A DNA stretch of 33,205 nucleotides from Streptomyces sp. AW19M42 (lineage in GTDB: Bacteria; Actinomycetota; Actinomycetes; Streptomycetales; Streptomycetaceae): contig CBRG010000052.1 in assembly GCA_000470535.1 (NCBI GenBank), positions 1-33,205 on the forward strand, read 5' to 3'. Shown here piece after piece: positions 7,253 to 14,961 of this stretch. How positions within the stretch are numbered: position 1 is the stretch's first letter; every line of letters starts with the position of its first letter. A program made the translations under genes and the position numbers. The notes beneath the pieces were generated by a model, which saw only the letters and a program-made list of their open reading frames with translations, was not told the origin of the DNA and made no database searches.

Positions 7253-8215
7253 TCAGGGGGTGCCGTCGGCACCGCACTTCACGATGGCGTTGATGCAGTC
7301 GCGGACGCGCTGGGCCATCTCGGCCTCGGGCCACACGTTGAAGAAGTCACCGTGCATCGTGTAGCCGGGGCCGGACGCCAGCCGGAACCGGGCCGGGTCG
7401 CCGTTGACCGGGTAGCGGAGCACCTGACGGAGCTTGGGTACCGGAACGGGATGGGTCGAGGGGCATTCGCCGTTGACCGGATACGCCATGTGGCTCTTGT
7501 GGTCGGCGGAGTCGAGGTCCTTGCCGTTCCAGCACTGCGGGAAGTCCAGGTACGACTCCAGCATCGCGTCCGCCGGGCAGTTCACGAAGTTGTGCGACGG
7601 GTTGACCTCCCCGTGGTGGAGACACGACCAGCGCGAGATCGTGTTGTCGTCGGGACCGGTCGCCTTCGCGTTCCCCGCGACGATGCGCAGCCCGCGCGGG
7701 AAGGGCTGGATCCGCTGGATGACATCGTCCCGGACGCCTTCGCCCAGGTAGTAGAACGTGGTGCCGGTGGGTTCGACCTCCTTGTCGCCGTCGTACAGGG
7801 TCGGCACCCAGTACGACGAGAGGTCCGTGTCGGGTGAGCAACTGCTCCTGGCCTTCTCCAGCGAGGCGAGGTCGGAGTTGCCGTTCGTGGAGTCGTTGCC
7901 GAAGAAGCTGTGCATGTGCGAGGCGCCGGGCAGACCCGGGAAGACGATCGGGTCGTCGGGCGCCCGGTGGGTGTAGGGGCATTCGGCGAGGAACTCGGCG
8001 ACCCGGACGACGTCCGCGGCCCTGGCGGCCGGTGCGGCGTTCGTGCCCGCTTCCGGACCGGCGGACGCGGTGCCGGTGGCGGACTGGAGGAAGGACACGG
8101 CGAGCACGGCTGCGACGAGTCCCGCGACGCGGTACCGCCGGCGCGGCAGGGCCGCGCGGCGGCTGTGTTCTGCGGTGGGCCGATGACGGGCGAATCCATG
8201 ACGGAAGAGGGGCAC
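7253..8215 (-). CDS. Secreted DUF1996 domain protein
   Basis: 320 residues from a GTG at 8215 with AGGAG four bases upstream. The N-terminus has a basic region, a hydrophobic core (VAGLVAAVLAVSFLQSATGTASA) and an Ala-x-Ala cleavage site, so it is exported. The mature domain has the DUF1996 features SHMHSFFGND, YWVPTLY, WSCLHHGE, FPQCWNGKDL, HKSHMAYP and CPSTHPVPVPKL, with several conserved cysteines likely forming disulfides. DUF1996 proteins occur in fungi and actinomycetes, sometimes with carbohydrate-active modules, but their activity is unknown. A consensus-like promoter and a LacI-type palindrome at its transcription start imply sugar-type repression. Confidence 0.9.
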   Translation of the reverse strand: MPLFRHGFARHRPTAEHSRRAALPRRRYRVAGLVAAVLAVSFLQSATGTASAGPEAGTNAAPAARAADVVRVAEFLAECPYTHRAPDDPIVFPGLPGASHMHSFFGNDSTNGNSDLASLEKARSSCSPDTDLSSYWVPTLYDGDKEVEPTGTTFYYLGEGVRDDVIQRIQPFPRGLRIVAGNAKATGPDDNTISRWSCLHHGEVNPSHNFVNCPADAMLESYLDFPQCWNGKDLDSADHKSHMAYPVNGECPSTHPVPVPKLRQVLRYPVNGDPARFRLASGPGYTMHGDFFNVWPEAEMAQRVRDCINAIVKCGADGTP

Positions 8216-8256
8216 GGCACTCCTGTTCGGAGGAAGTGGGGATTCCTTGGTCGTAC

Positions 8257-8274
8257 GAGAGAGCGCTCTCTCAA
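8257..8274. promoter_or_regulatory. LacI-type operator 1 at the DUF1996 start of transcription
   Basis: A perfect 16-bp palindrome GAGAGAGCGCTCTCTC covers 8257-8272. It is centred on AGCGCT with the central CG usual for LacI-family sites, and lies immediately downstream of the -10 box at 8278-8283, where a bound repressor would block transcription. Sixteen bases (8259-8274) recur exactly at 8367-8382. Confidence 0.8.
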
Positions 8275-8277
8275 GGG

Positions 8278-8306
8278 AACGTAAAATGACGTTCTGGACA
8301 TGTCAA
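8278..8306 (-). promoter_or_regulatory. Sigma70/HrdB-type promoter of the DUF1996 gene
   Basis: On the minus strand TTGACA (8306-8301) and TACGTT (8283-8278) are separated by exactly 17 bases. The predicted start, near 8271, falls inside operator 1. This is the best consensus promoter in the window. Confidence 0.8.
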
Positions 8307-8313
8307 TAGAGTG

Positions 8314-8360
8314 CGCGGCGCCGCAACAAGCTGCTGTTTGCAGCTTGTTGCGGCGCTGCG
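8314..8360. repeat. Long hairpin between the two LacI-type operators
   Basis: Arms 8318-8334 and 8340-8356 are perfect 17-base inverted copies around the 5-base loop TGTTT. One G-U pair and three further pairs extend the stem to 8314-8360. It sits upstream of the DUF1996 promoter and inside the possible leader of the ligase gene. It lacks a U-tract. Possible roles are a terminator-like insulator, a cruciform or a leader RNA structure. Confidence 0.9.
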
Positions 8361-8384
8361 TATTGGGAGAGCGCTCTCTCAATA
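8361..8384. promoter_or_regulatory. LacI-type operator 2
   Basis: A 24-bp palindrome with one mismatched pair is centred on AGCGCT at 8372.5, with outer arms TATTG and CAATA. The centres of the two operators are 108 bp apart, about ten helical turns, so one tetramer or two dimers could loop the DNA. It could also control transcription toward the ligase gene. Confidence 0.75.
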
Positions 8385-8512
8385 TTGTCCCGGATTCGGC
8401 CGGCCCGGCCGCCATCAGCCGCCGGTGGCGCGGCGGGCCGGAGGGTGTCGCGGGGCTTCTTCGGCGCTCCGCCGCCGGGGCGTTGTCAGTGGTGGGCGGC
8501 AGTATGGAGGGC

Positions 8513-10624
8513 ATGACGAACTCAGCTGTTGTGCTCGCCGATACCGCCGCATACGCCGTCGCGGTCGAAGAGGCGTCGCAGGCCGCCGCCGCGTACTACG
8601 CCACGGGTGAGAGCACGCTCGACGACGATGCGTACGACCGGCTGGCGCGCGGGATCGCCACCTATGAGCAGGCCCATCCGCAGGAGGTCCTGACCGACTC
8701 GCCCACCGGCAAGGTGGCGGGCGGCGCGGCCGTCGGGGATGTGCCGCACACCGTCCCGATGCTCTCCCTGGACAACGTCTTCTCGGCTGAGCAGTTCGTC
8801 ATCTGGACCGCGTCGCTGGAGCGCCGGATAGGCAGGCCGGTCACCGCCTGGAGCGTCGAGCCGAAGCTCGACGGGCTGGCGGTCGCCGCCCGTTACCGCG
8901 AGGGCAGGCTTGAGCGGCTGATCACCCGGGGCGACGGCACGGCCGGCGAGGACGTCTCGCACGCGATCGGCACCGTCGCCGGTCTTCCCGAGCAGCTCGG
9001 TGAGCCGGTCACGATCGAGATGCGCGGCGAGATCCTCATGACGGCCGGGCAGTTCGAACAGGCCAACGCGATCCGCACCGAACACGGCGGCGCCCCCTTC
9101 GCCAACGCGCGCAACGGCGCGGCGGGCACCCTGCGCGCCAAGGACCGCCCTTACACCGTGGAGATGACTTTCTTCGCGTACGGCGCCCTGCCACTGCCCG
9201 AATCCGGCGAGCTGACCGGCACCCTGGCCGAGCTGCCCCACAGCGAGGTCCTGGAATACGCCGCGGAGCTCGGCGTGCACACCGCGGCGGACACCGAGGT
9301 GGCGCCGCGCACCGTCACGACCGTCGAGGACGTCCAGCTGCGGGTCGAGGAAATCGCCGCACTGCGCGCCTCGTTGCCCTTCGGGATCGACGGCATCGTG
9401 ATCAAGGCCGACCTCGCGTCGGACCAGCGCGACGCCGGCTCCGGCACCCGCGCACCGCGCTGGGCGATCGCGTACAAGCTGCCGGCCGTCGAGAAGGTCA
9501 CCCGGCTCCTCGGCGTCGAGTGGAACGTGGGCCGGACCGGCATCATCGCGCCGCGTGCGGTGCTGGAGCCGGTCGAGATCGACGGATCGACCGTCAGCTA
9601 CGCCACGCTGCACAACCCGGCCGACATCACCCGCCGCGATCTGCGCCTGGGCGACCATGTGATGGTCTACAAGGCGGGCGACATCATTCCCCGGATCGAG
9701 GCCCCCGTCGCCCATCTGCGGACGGGCGGGGAGCAGCCGATCGAGTTCCCCGGGGCCTGCCCGCAGTGCGGCTCCGAGATCGATGCCAGCGAGCAGCGCT
9801 GGCGCTGCGTCCGGGGCCGGAACTGCCGCCTCGTCGCCTCCATCTCGTACGCGGCCGGGCGCGACCAGCTCGATATCGAGGGGCTCGGCGCGACCCGGGT
9901 CGTCCAGCTCGTCGATGCCGGACTGGTCGCGGACTTCGCGGATCTGTTCGCACTGGAGCGTGAGCAGCTGCTCGGGCTGGAGCGGATGGGCGACACCAGC
10001 ACGGACAATCTGCTGGCCGCGATCGACGCGGCGCGCACCCAGCCGCTCTCGCGGGTGTTCTGCGCCCTGGGAGTGCGTGGCACCGGACGCTCCATGTCGC
10101 GCCGGATCGCCCGGTACTTCGCGGACATGGACCGCATCAGAGCCGCCGACGCCGAGACGCTCCAGCTCGTCGACGGCATCGGCAAGGAGAAGGCCGGGGG
10201 AGTCGTCGCGGAGCTGGTGGAGCTGGCACCGCTGATCGAGAAGCTCGTCGCCGCCGGGGTCAGCATGACGGAGCCGGGCGCGACCCCGCCCCCGGAGCCG
10301 GGCCAGGAGACCGACGCGGACGGGAAGGACGCCGACGGCAAGGGCGCGGACGGTGACGGTGCGGACGGGCGGCCGCTCGGCGGGATGACCGTCGTGGTCA
10401 CCGGGTCCATGACGGGTGCCCTGGAGAAGCTCTCGCGCAACGAGATGAACGAGCTGATCGAGCGGGCGGGAGGGAAGGCCTCCTCCAGCGTCTCCAAGCG
10501 CACCACGCTGCTGGTGGCCGGCGAGAAGGCCGGGTCCAAGCGCACCAAGGCGGAGGACCTGGGTATCCGGATCGCCGCGCCCGAGGAGTTCGCCGAACTG
10601 ATAGGCGCGTTCCTGCCGTCCTAG
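8513..10624 (+). CDS. ligA: NAD+-dependent DNA ligase
   Basis: 703 residues from the ATG at 8513; the ATG at 8504 is possible, and the frame stays open up to 8300. Domain order: an NAD-binding Ia region ([17 protein letters not shown]...HP, DSPTGKV), the adenylation motif KLDG with Lys118, [14 protein letters not shown], the OB fold ([26 protein letters not shown]), a zinc finger with Cys416, Cys419, Cys432 and Cys438, helix-hairpin-helix motifs, and a BRCT domain from about residue 622. It seals nicks in replication and repair. An acidic Asp/Gly-rich repeat linker before BRCT is unusual. Streptomyces often carry more than one NAD ligase, so this may be the accessory copy. Confidence 0.95.
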   Translation: MTNSAVVLADTAAYAVAVEEASQAAAAYYATGESTLDDDAYDRLARGIATYEQAHPQEVLTDSPTGKVAGGAAVGDVPHTVPMLSLDNVFSAEQFVIWTASLERRIGRPVTAWSVEPKLDGLAVAARYREGRLERLITRGDGTAGEDVSHAIGTVAGLPEQLGEPVTIEMRGEILMTAGQFEQANAIRTEHGGAPFANARNGAAGTLRAKDRPYTVEMTFFAYGALPLPESGELTGTLAELPHSEVLEYAAELGVHTAADTEVAPRTVTTVEDVQLRVEEIAALRASLPFGIDGIVIKADLASDQRDAGSGTRAPRWAIAYKLPAVEKVTRLLGVEWNVGRTGIIAPRAVLEPVEIDGSTVSYATLHNPADITRRDLRLGDHVMVYKAGDIIPRIEAPVAHLRTGGEQPIEFPGACPQCGSEIDASEQRWRCVRGRNCRLVASISYAAGRDQLDIEGLGATRVVQLVDAGLVADFADLFALEREQLLGLERMGDTSTDNLLAAIDAARTQPLSRVFCALGVRGTGRSMSRRIARYFADMDRIRAADAETLQLVDGIGKEKAGGVVAELVELAPLIEKLVAAGVSMTEPGATPPPEPGQETDADGKDADGKGADGDGADGRPLGGMTVVVTGSMTGALEKLSRNEMNELIERAGGKASSSVSKRTTLLVAGEKAGSKRTKAEDLGIRIAAPEEFAELIGAFLPS
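10313..10369 (+). repeat. Asp/Gly-rich repeat linker in the ligase
   Basis: Degenerate GACGCGGACGGG-type units encode [19 protein letters not shown] between the helix-hairpin-helix region and the BRCT domain. It is probably a flexible, expansion-prone linker. Confidence 0.75.
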
Positions 10625-10791
10625 GGGTGAGGGGACAGAGGGACAGAGGGTCAGCGGATCAGCCCTTTGATTTTGCGTGGGAGTGGCTTTCTTTACCTTC
10701 CTATTGCATAGTGATGGCTCGGTCATGCCTCGCTATCAGCGGGTCAATGGGTGTGTGAACGGCTGCGAGAACGGGCCGGGGGTGAGGGGCG

Positions 10792-11610
10792 ATGCGTTCT
10801 TTGCGCGACGGACAGCGACACGTCCGCTCCGTTCACCGGCAGCACCGGGGGGTGACCCGGGGGCTCGCGCTCGACCTCGGCAGCTCCCGTACCCGTGCCT
10901 GGCTCCCCGGCCGGGGCATCGTCTCCGACACCGGAAACGGCCCCGGCGGTGAGTACGGCCGGGGCGGCCCGGTCCGGCGCGGACGCATCGTCGACGCCGA
11001 GTCCTGCGGGCGGATGCTCGGCCGTATCGCGGACACGGCATTGGGCGCCGACCGCAGCGACACCGTGATCGTGCTCAGCCACGCCGTACTCGCGGGCCCC
11101 GAACACCGGGCCGCCGCGCGGGAGATCCTCGGCGCGCTCGGTCCGTCGAGCGTGATCGTCCTGGACAGTGCCAGGGCCGCCGCCGCGTGCGCGGGGCCGC
11201 AGGACGGCGGGCCGCTGCTCGTCGTCGACATCGGTGCCGAACTGACCGAGGCGACGCTCCTGGTGGACGGGCTGGTCCGCGACGCGCGGCTGACCGAGAC
11301 CGGGCTCAGCGATCTGGACCCCGGCGCCCCGCCCACCGCCGTCGTCCGGGCCGTCCTGGACATGACCATGGCGATGTGGCAGCAGGACCGGCACGGCGCG
11401 GTGCTCGGCGCCCTGCGCAGGGGCCCGCTGCTCGCCGGAGGCGGTGCGCTGCGACCGGACGTCACCGACCGGATCGCGATCCGCCTCGGCGTCCCGGTCC
11501 GGCTCCCGGACGATCCGGCAACCACCGTCGTGCGCGGGGCCGGGCTGTTCCTCAGCTCCGTGCTCCGCCATGCCACCGTGGCACCGGCCCTGCCCGGCGG
11601 AGCCGGGTGA
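10792..11610 (+). CDS. MreB/actin-like protein, short and with a degenerate phosphate-2 loop
   Basis: 272 residues against about 340 in MreB. Visible elements in order: phosphate-1 LALDLGSSRTRAWLPGRGIV, an RIVDAESCGRML segment matching MreB's VIADFExTxxML, VIVLSHAVLAGPEHRAAAREI, VIVLDSARAAAACAG (equivalent of EPMAAAIGAG), phosphate-2 VVDIGAELTEATLLVDG where MreB has DIGGGTTE, and an adenosine motif LLAGGGALRPDV. About 60 residues of the second half are missing. Canonical MreB proteins form membrane filaments that guide wall synthesis; in Streptomyces MreB and Mbl act in spores. ATP binding here may be weakened. GAGGGG precedes the ATG. It overlaps the next gene by GTGA and belongs to the SecDF operon. 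Confidence 0.85.
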   Translation: MRSLRDGQRHVRSVHRQHRGVTRGLALDLGSSRTRAWLPGRGIVSDTGNGPGGEYGRGGPVRRGRIVDAESCGRMLGRIADTALGADRSDTVIVLSHAVLAGPEHRAAAREILGALGPSSVIVLDSARAAAACAGPQDGGPLLVVDIGAELTEATLLVDGLVRDARLTETGLSDLDPGAPPTAVVRAVLDMTMAMWQQDRHGAVLGALRRGPLLAGGGALRPDVTDRIAIRLGVPVRLPDDPATTVVRGAGLFLSSVLRHATVAPALPGGAG

Positions 11611-12299
11611 CCCCCCTCCCAGGGGAGTCCTGGGGCGACGCGCAGCCACGGGAGCGGCCGGACACCCCGGCGCACCTCCGGCGCCCGGCTCCGGTGCGGC
11701 AGTACCTCGCCGCGCTGCTCCTCGCCGTCCTCGCAGTCACCGCCACCTTCACCACCACCGCCATCGTCGCGGGCGGCGCGCCTGCCGCCGGAGCCGGGCT
11801 GCCCGCCAGGACCACGGCCGGACCGGTGTCCCTCGCCGGCCACCCGGCCGGAACAGGGCCGACTGCCCGGGACCTGCCCAGCCCCAGCGCCGAGCCCAGC
11901 TCCTGCTCTGAGCTCAGCCTTAGCTCTGGGCTCAGCCCCAGCGCCGAGCCCAGCTCCAGCTCTGAGCTCAGCCCCAACCTCGATCCCGGCCCCCGTACGC
12001 GCGCCGCCGTCGAGGGGCTCCGGCCGGTACCGGTGACCGCGCCCCAGCCCTGGGCCGCCGCCGAACACCCCCGTACCCCTCAGCACCTCCCGCCGCCAGG
12101 CCCTGGTGCCCCGCTCCCGCGCCCACCGGGCCTCCTGCCGCCGCTCCCCGTCCCCGTATCCGCCCTGGCCGCACCCCCGGCCTCCGCCGACCGCCTCCGC
12201 GCCGCGCTCCCCGGTGTGCGCGGGCCTCCGGGCACGGCTGTTCACCGGCCTTGGGACCTGCCACCGGTCCCGTCCCGCACCCCTGCCGTGGCGCCCTGA
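11607..12299 (+). CDS. Single-pass membrane protein with a Pro/Ser-rich tail
   Basis: 230 residues starting at a GTG that overlaps the MreB-like gene's stop (GTGA), which decides the start and implies coupling. Residues about 1-30 are polar; a hydrophobic helix, YLAALLLAVLAVTATF plus following residues, ends in TTTAIVAGGAPAAG. The rest is low-complexity: Ser/Pro/Glu/Leu repeats, then a proline-rich stretch (LPPPGPGAPLPRPPGLLPPL). No known domain was recognised. Position between an actin-like gene and SecDF and the topology suggest an anchored extracytoplasmic or wall-spanning adaptor (inference). A long opposite-strand frame also exists, but the overlap, orientation and membrane helix favour this one. 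Confidence 0.7.
   Translation: MTPLPGESWGDAQPRERPDTPAHLRRPAPVRQYLAALLLAVLAVTATFTTTAIVAGGAPAAGAGLPARTTAGPVSLAGHPAGTGPTARDLPSPSAEPSSCSELSLSSGLSPSAEPSSSSELSPNLDPGPRTRAAVEGLRPVPVTAPQPWAAAEHPRTPQHLPPPGPGAPLPRPPGLLPPLPVPVSALAAPPASADRLRAALPGVRGPPGTAVHRPWDLPPVPSRTPAVAP
11882..11973 (+). repeat. Direct repeat coding for Ser/Glu/Leu-rich units
   Basis: A 38-bp unit (11882-11919) recurs at 11936-11973 with one mismatch. A shorter related copy (AGCTCTGGGCTCAG) lies between them. The repeats encode PSAEPSS-SELS-type units and are likely to vary in number between strains. Confidence 0.85.
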
Positions 12300-12346
12300 T
12301 CCAAGGCGAGAGCCCGGGGGGCCCCGGCGCCCCTCGGAGGAAACCC

Positions 12347-14662
12347 ATGACTCGCGCCCTCACGGTGCGGGCGGTTCTGGCTGCGGCCGTCCTGCTCGTC
12401 GCCGTGCTCATCACGCTGACCATGTCCCCCAGACTCGGCCTCGATCTCCAGGGCGGCACCAGAATGGTGCTCCAGGCCAAGGACTCCGGCACCGCGAAGG
12501 ACTCAGGCACCGCGAAGGCGGACCGGGAGAGCACCGACCGGACCCTGGAGGTACTGCGCAAGCGCATCGACTCGCTCGGCGTCGCGGAACCGACCCTGAC
12601 CCGCTCCGGCGAGGACCGGATCATCGTCGAGCTTCCGGACGTCCAGGAACCCGGCAAGGCCGCCGAGGTCATCGGCAGAACCGCCCGGCTGACCTTCCAC
12701 GCCGTACAGGGACCCGGAACACCCGACGGCTCCGGTGCCGAGGACGGGACGACGCTCCCCGACGAGCAGGGCCGCCGCCTAGCTTTGGGGCCCGCCGCGC
12801 TCTCCGGCGCGGGCGTCAAGGACGCCTCCGCCTCCTTCGACGCCCAGCAGGGTGCCGGCTGGTCCGTCTCCCTGGACTTCCACAAGGACGCCGGACGGGA
12901 CTGGACCCGGCTGACCGGCAAGGCCGCCTGCCACCCGGTCCAGGACGAGCGGCGCCGGGTCGCCATCGTCTTGGACGAGCAGGTCATCTCCTCGCCGCAG
13001 GTCTCCCCGACCGTCGGCTGCGGCACGGGCCTGCCGTCCGGCTCCACCCAGATCACCGGCTCCTTCAGCGCCGACGAGGCCCGCGAACTCGCCCTGCTGA
13101 TCCAGGGCGGCGCCCTGCCGGTGCCCGTCGAGATCGTCGAGCAGCGGACCGTCGGCCCGACGCTCGGCGCCGCCGCCATCGACGCCAGCGCCCGCGCCGC
13201 CCTCATCGGTGCCGCGGCCACGGCCCTGTTCATCACCGTCGTCTACCGGCTCTCCGGCGCGCTCGCCGCCGTCGCGCTCGGCGCCTACGGAGTGATCTCC
13301 TACGCGGCGCTCGTCGCGCTCGGCGTCACGCTCACCCTGCCCGGACTCGCCGGATTCGTCCTGGCCATCGGCATGGCGGTCGACGCCAACGTGCTGGTCT
13401 TCGAACGGGCCAGGGAGGAACACGCGCAGCGTCCGGGCCGTTCTCTGCGCACCTCGCTGACCGCCGGTTTCCGGCACGCCCGGACCGCCGTCGCGGACTC
13501 CAACGTGACGACACTGATCGCGGCGGGGCTGCTCTTCTTCCTGGGTTCAGGGCCGGTCAAGGGCTTCGGTGTCACGCTCGGCATCGGCGTGCTCGCATCG
13601 ATGTTCTCGGCCCTGGTCATCGCCCGCGCACTCACCGAGATCGCCGCGGGCTCCACGTTCGTCGGTACCTACCGGGGCGTCAACGGCATCGCGAGCCCCG
13701 GCCGGGTACGGACCTGGCTGAACCGCCGCGATCCGCAGCTGATGCGGTCCCCGCGCCGCTGGCTGCTCATATCCGCGGTGCTGATCGCCGTGGCGGTCAC
13801 CGGCATCCTGGTGCGCGGCGTCAACCTCGGCGTCGAGTTCACCGGAGGCCGCCTCGTCGAGTACGCGACCAGCCGTCCGGTCGACGTCGAGACGGCCCGT
13901 TCCGCGCTGGCCGGCGCGGGCTTCGCCGACGCGGAGGTCACCACGGCGGGCGCGGGGGACATCTCGGTGCGGACCGGGGAGCTGGACAACGCGGGCGAAC
14001 ACGCGCTGCGCGCCGCGCTGGCCGAGGAGGGCGGCGGGACCACCAAAATCCGGGACGAACTCATCGGACCCAGCCTGGGCGACGAGCTGCGGCGCAACGC
14101 GTTGATCGCCTTGGCCATCGCCGTACTCGTCCAGCTCGGCTATCTGGCCGTCCGGTTCCGCTGGACGTTCGCGGTGGCCTCGGTCGGGGCACTGGTACAC
14201 GACGTGATCATTCTGGTCGGCGCCTTCGCGTGGCTGGGACGCACCGTGGACGGCATCTTCCTGGCGGCGCTCCTCACCGTCATCGGCTACTCCGTCAACG
14301 ACTCGGTGGTGGTCTTCGACCGGGTGCGGGAGCTGTGGGCCAAGGCCCGCCGGGAGCCGCTCGGGACCGTGGCGAACCGGGCTGTTCTGCAGACGGTCCC
14401 CAGAACCGTGAACACCGGGATGGGCGCCCTGTTCATCCTCGTCGCGCTGGCCGTCCTGGGCGGTGACTCACTCGCGGACTTCGCCCTCGCCCTGCTGATC
14501 GGCATCGTCGTCGGAACGTACTCCTCGGTCATGACCGCCGTGCCGGCCGCGCTTCTCCTGGAGCGCGGCGGCAACGCCCCGCCGCCCCTCCGGAAGAGCG
14601 CCCCGCGCGGCCGGTCCGGGGCCGGACGCCGGGACCCGCTCGACAACGGGGCGCGCGTGTAG
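12347..14662 (+). CDS. secDF: Fused protein translocase subunit SecDF
   Basis: 771 residues from the ATG at 12347, with CGGAGG six bases upstream; a longer in-frame start at 12251 would overlap the previous gene and lacks this site. SecD half: an N-terminal membrane helix, GLDLQGGTRMVLQ, a large P1 domain (LRKRIDSLGVAEPTL, IIVELPDV) and LPGLAGFVLAIGMAVDANVLVFERARE. SecF half: NLGVEFTGGRLVEY and VIGYSVNDSVVVFDRVRE. The fusion uses the proton gradient to help SecYEG complete export. Streptomyces usually also have separate secD and secF genes, so this is probably a second set. Its operon with an actin-like protein suggests a specialised export role (inference). Confidence 0.95.
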   Translation: MTRALTVRAVLAAAVLLVAVLITLTMSPRLGLDLQGGTRMVLQAKDSGTAKDSGTAKADRESTDRTLEVLRKRIDSLGVAEPTLTRSGEDRIIVELPDVQEPGKAAEVIGRTARLTFHAVQGPGTPDGSGAEDGTTLPDEQGRRLALGPAALSGAGVKDASASFDAQQGAGWSVSLDFHKDAGRDWTRLTGKAACHPVQDERRRVAIVLDEQVISSPQVSPTVGCGTGLPSGSTQITGSFSADEARELALLIQGGALPVPVEIVEQRTVGPTLGAAAIDASARAALIGAAATALFITVVYRLSGALAAVALGAYGVISYAALVALGVTLTLPGLAGFVLAIGMAVDANVLVFERAREEHAQRPGRSLRTSLTAGFRHARTAVADSNVTTLIAAGLLFFLGSGPVKGFGVTLGIGVLASMFSALVIARALTEIAAGSTFVGTYRGVNGIASPGRVRTWLNRRDPQLMRSPRRWLLISAVLIAVAVTGILVRGVNLGVEFTGGRLVEYATSRPVDVETARSALAGAGFADAEVTTAGAGDISVRTGELDNAGEHALRAALAEEGGGTTKIRDELIGPSLGDELRRNALIALAIAVLVQLGYLAVRFRWTFAVASVGALVHDVIILVGAFAWLGRTVDGIFLAALLTVIGYSVNDSVVVFDRVRELWAKARREPLGTVANRAVLQTVPRTVNTGMGALFILVALAVLGGDSLADFALALLIGIVVGTYSSVMTAVPAALLLERGGNAPPPLRKSAPRGRSGAGRRDPLDNGARV
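12479..12514 (+). repeat. 18-bp tandem duplication in secDF
   Basis: Two 18-bp units (12479-12496, 12497-12514) differ by one base and encode KDSGTA twice, just after the GLDLQGGT motif. The insertion is in frame. Confidence 0.85.
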
Positions 14663-14678
14663 TCCCGGCCACCGTCCT

Positions 14679-14708
14679 GCCCCCACGCCGCCGGACCGGT
14701 GCGGGGGC
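14679..14708 (+). terminator. Probable terminator of the MreB-like/SecDF operon
   Basis: GCCCCC (14679-14684) pairs with GGGGGC (14703-14708), with a nested CCGG-A-CCGG stem in the loop. It begins 17 bp after the secDF stop. It lacks a U-tract, as is usual in Streptomyces. Confidence 0.5.
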
Positions 14709-14711
14709 TTA

Positions 14712-14883
14712 GGGCCTGTCGTCGAACTGCCGTCTGCCGCGCGGCGCCATCACGCACTCTCGCCGCACCGGCCCCAGACCCCGGTACGTCCAGTACAGGG
14801 GTCCGGGGCCGGCACGCCGAGAGCACGCACCTGACGCCGCGCGGCCGCCCTTCGGGCGACGAGGGCAGTTTGACGACAGGCCC
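14712..14883. mobile_element. 172-bp foldback element resembling a MITE
   Basis: Terminal arms 14712-14731 (GGGCCTGTCGTCGAACTGCC) and 14864-14883 are inverted copies with one mismatch in 20. Inside, further pairs are nested in order: 14736-14746 with 14835-14845 (11 bp, perfect), CTCTCG with CGAGAG (14818-14823), and 14768-14782 with 14798-14812 (15 bp, one mismatch), closing on GTAC/GTAC near the centre. The whole element therefore folds on itself. It encodes no protein, and a clear target duplication was not found. It fills the gap between secDF and the DUF1275 gene. Confidence 0.75.
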
Positions 14884-14961
14884 CAGGCGCGTCGGTCGTG
14901 GCATTCGTACCGGGCACAACGGCACAATCCTGATCAACCACCCCGTGATCGGAGCGTGCCC

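Noticed and set aside
8300..8512. A longer N-terminus for the ligase, starting at ATG 8300
   Set aside because: The extension would translate the hairpin and operator 2, has no ligase similarity, and ordinary start codons exist at 8504 and 8513.
8522..10726. A 734-codon open frame opposite the DNA ligase gene
   Set aside because: It is the mirror of a high-GC coding frame; the translation has no recognisable domain, while the plus strand encodes a full ligase.
10833..12245. A 470-codon minus-strand frame across the MreB-like and Pro-rich genes
   Set aside because: The MreB-like motifs, the GTGA overlap and the membrane helix on the plus strand explain the region better.
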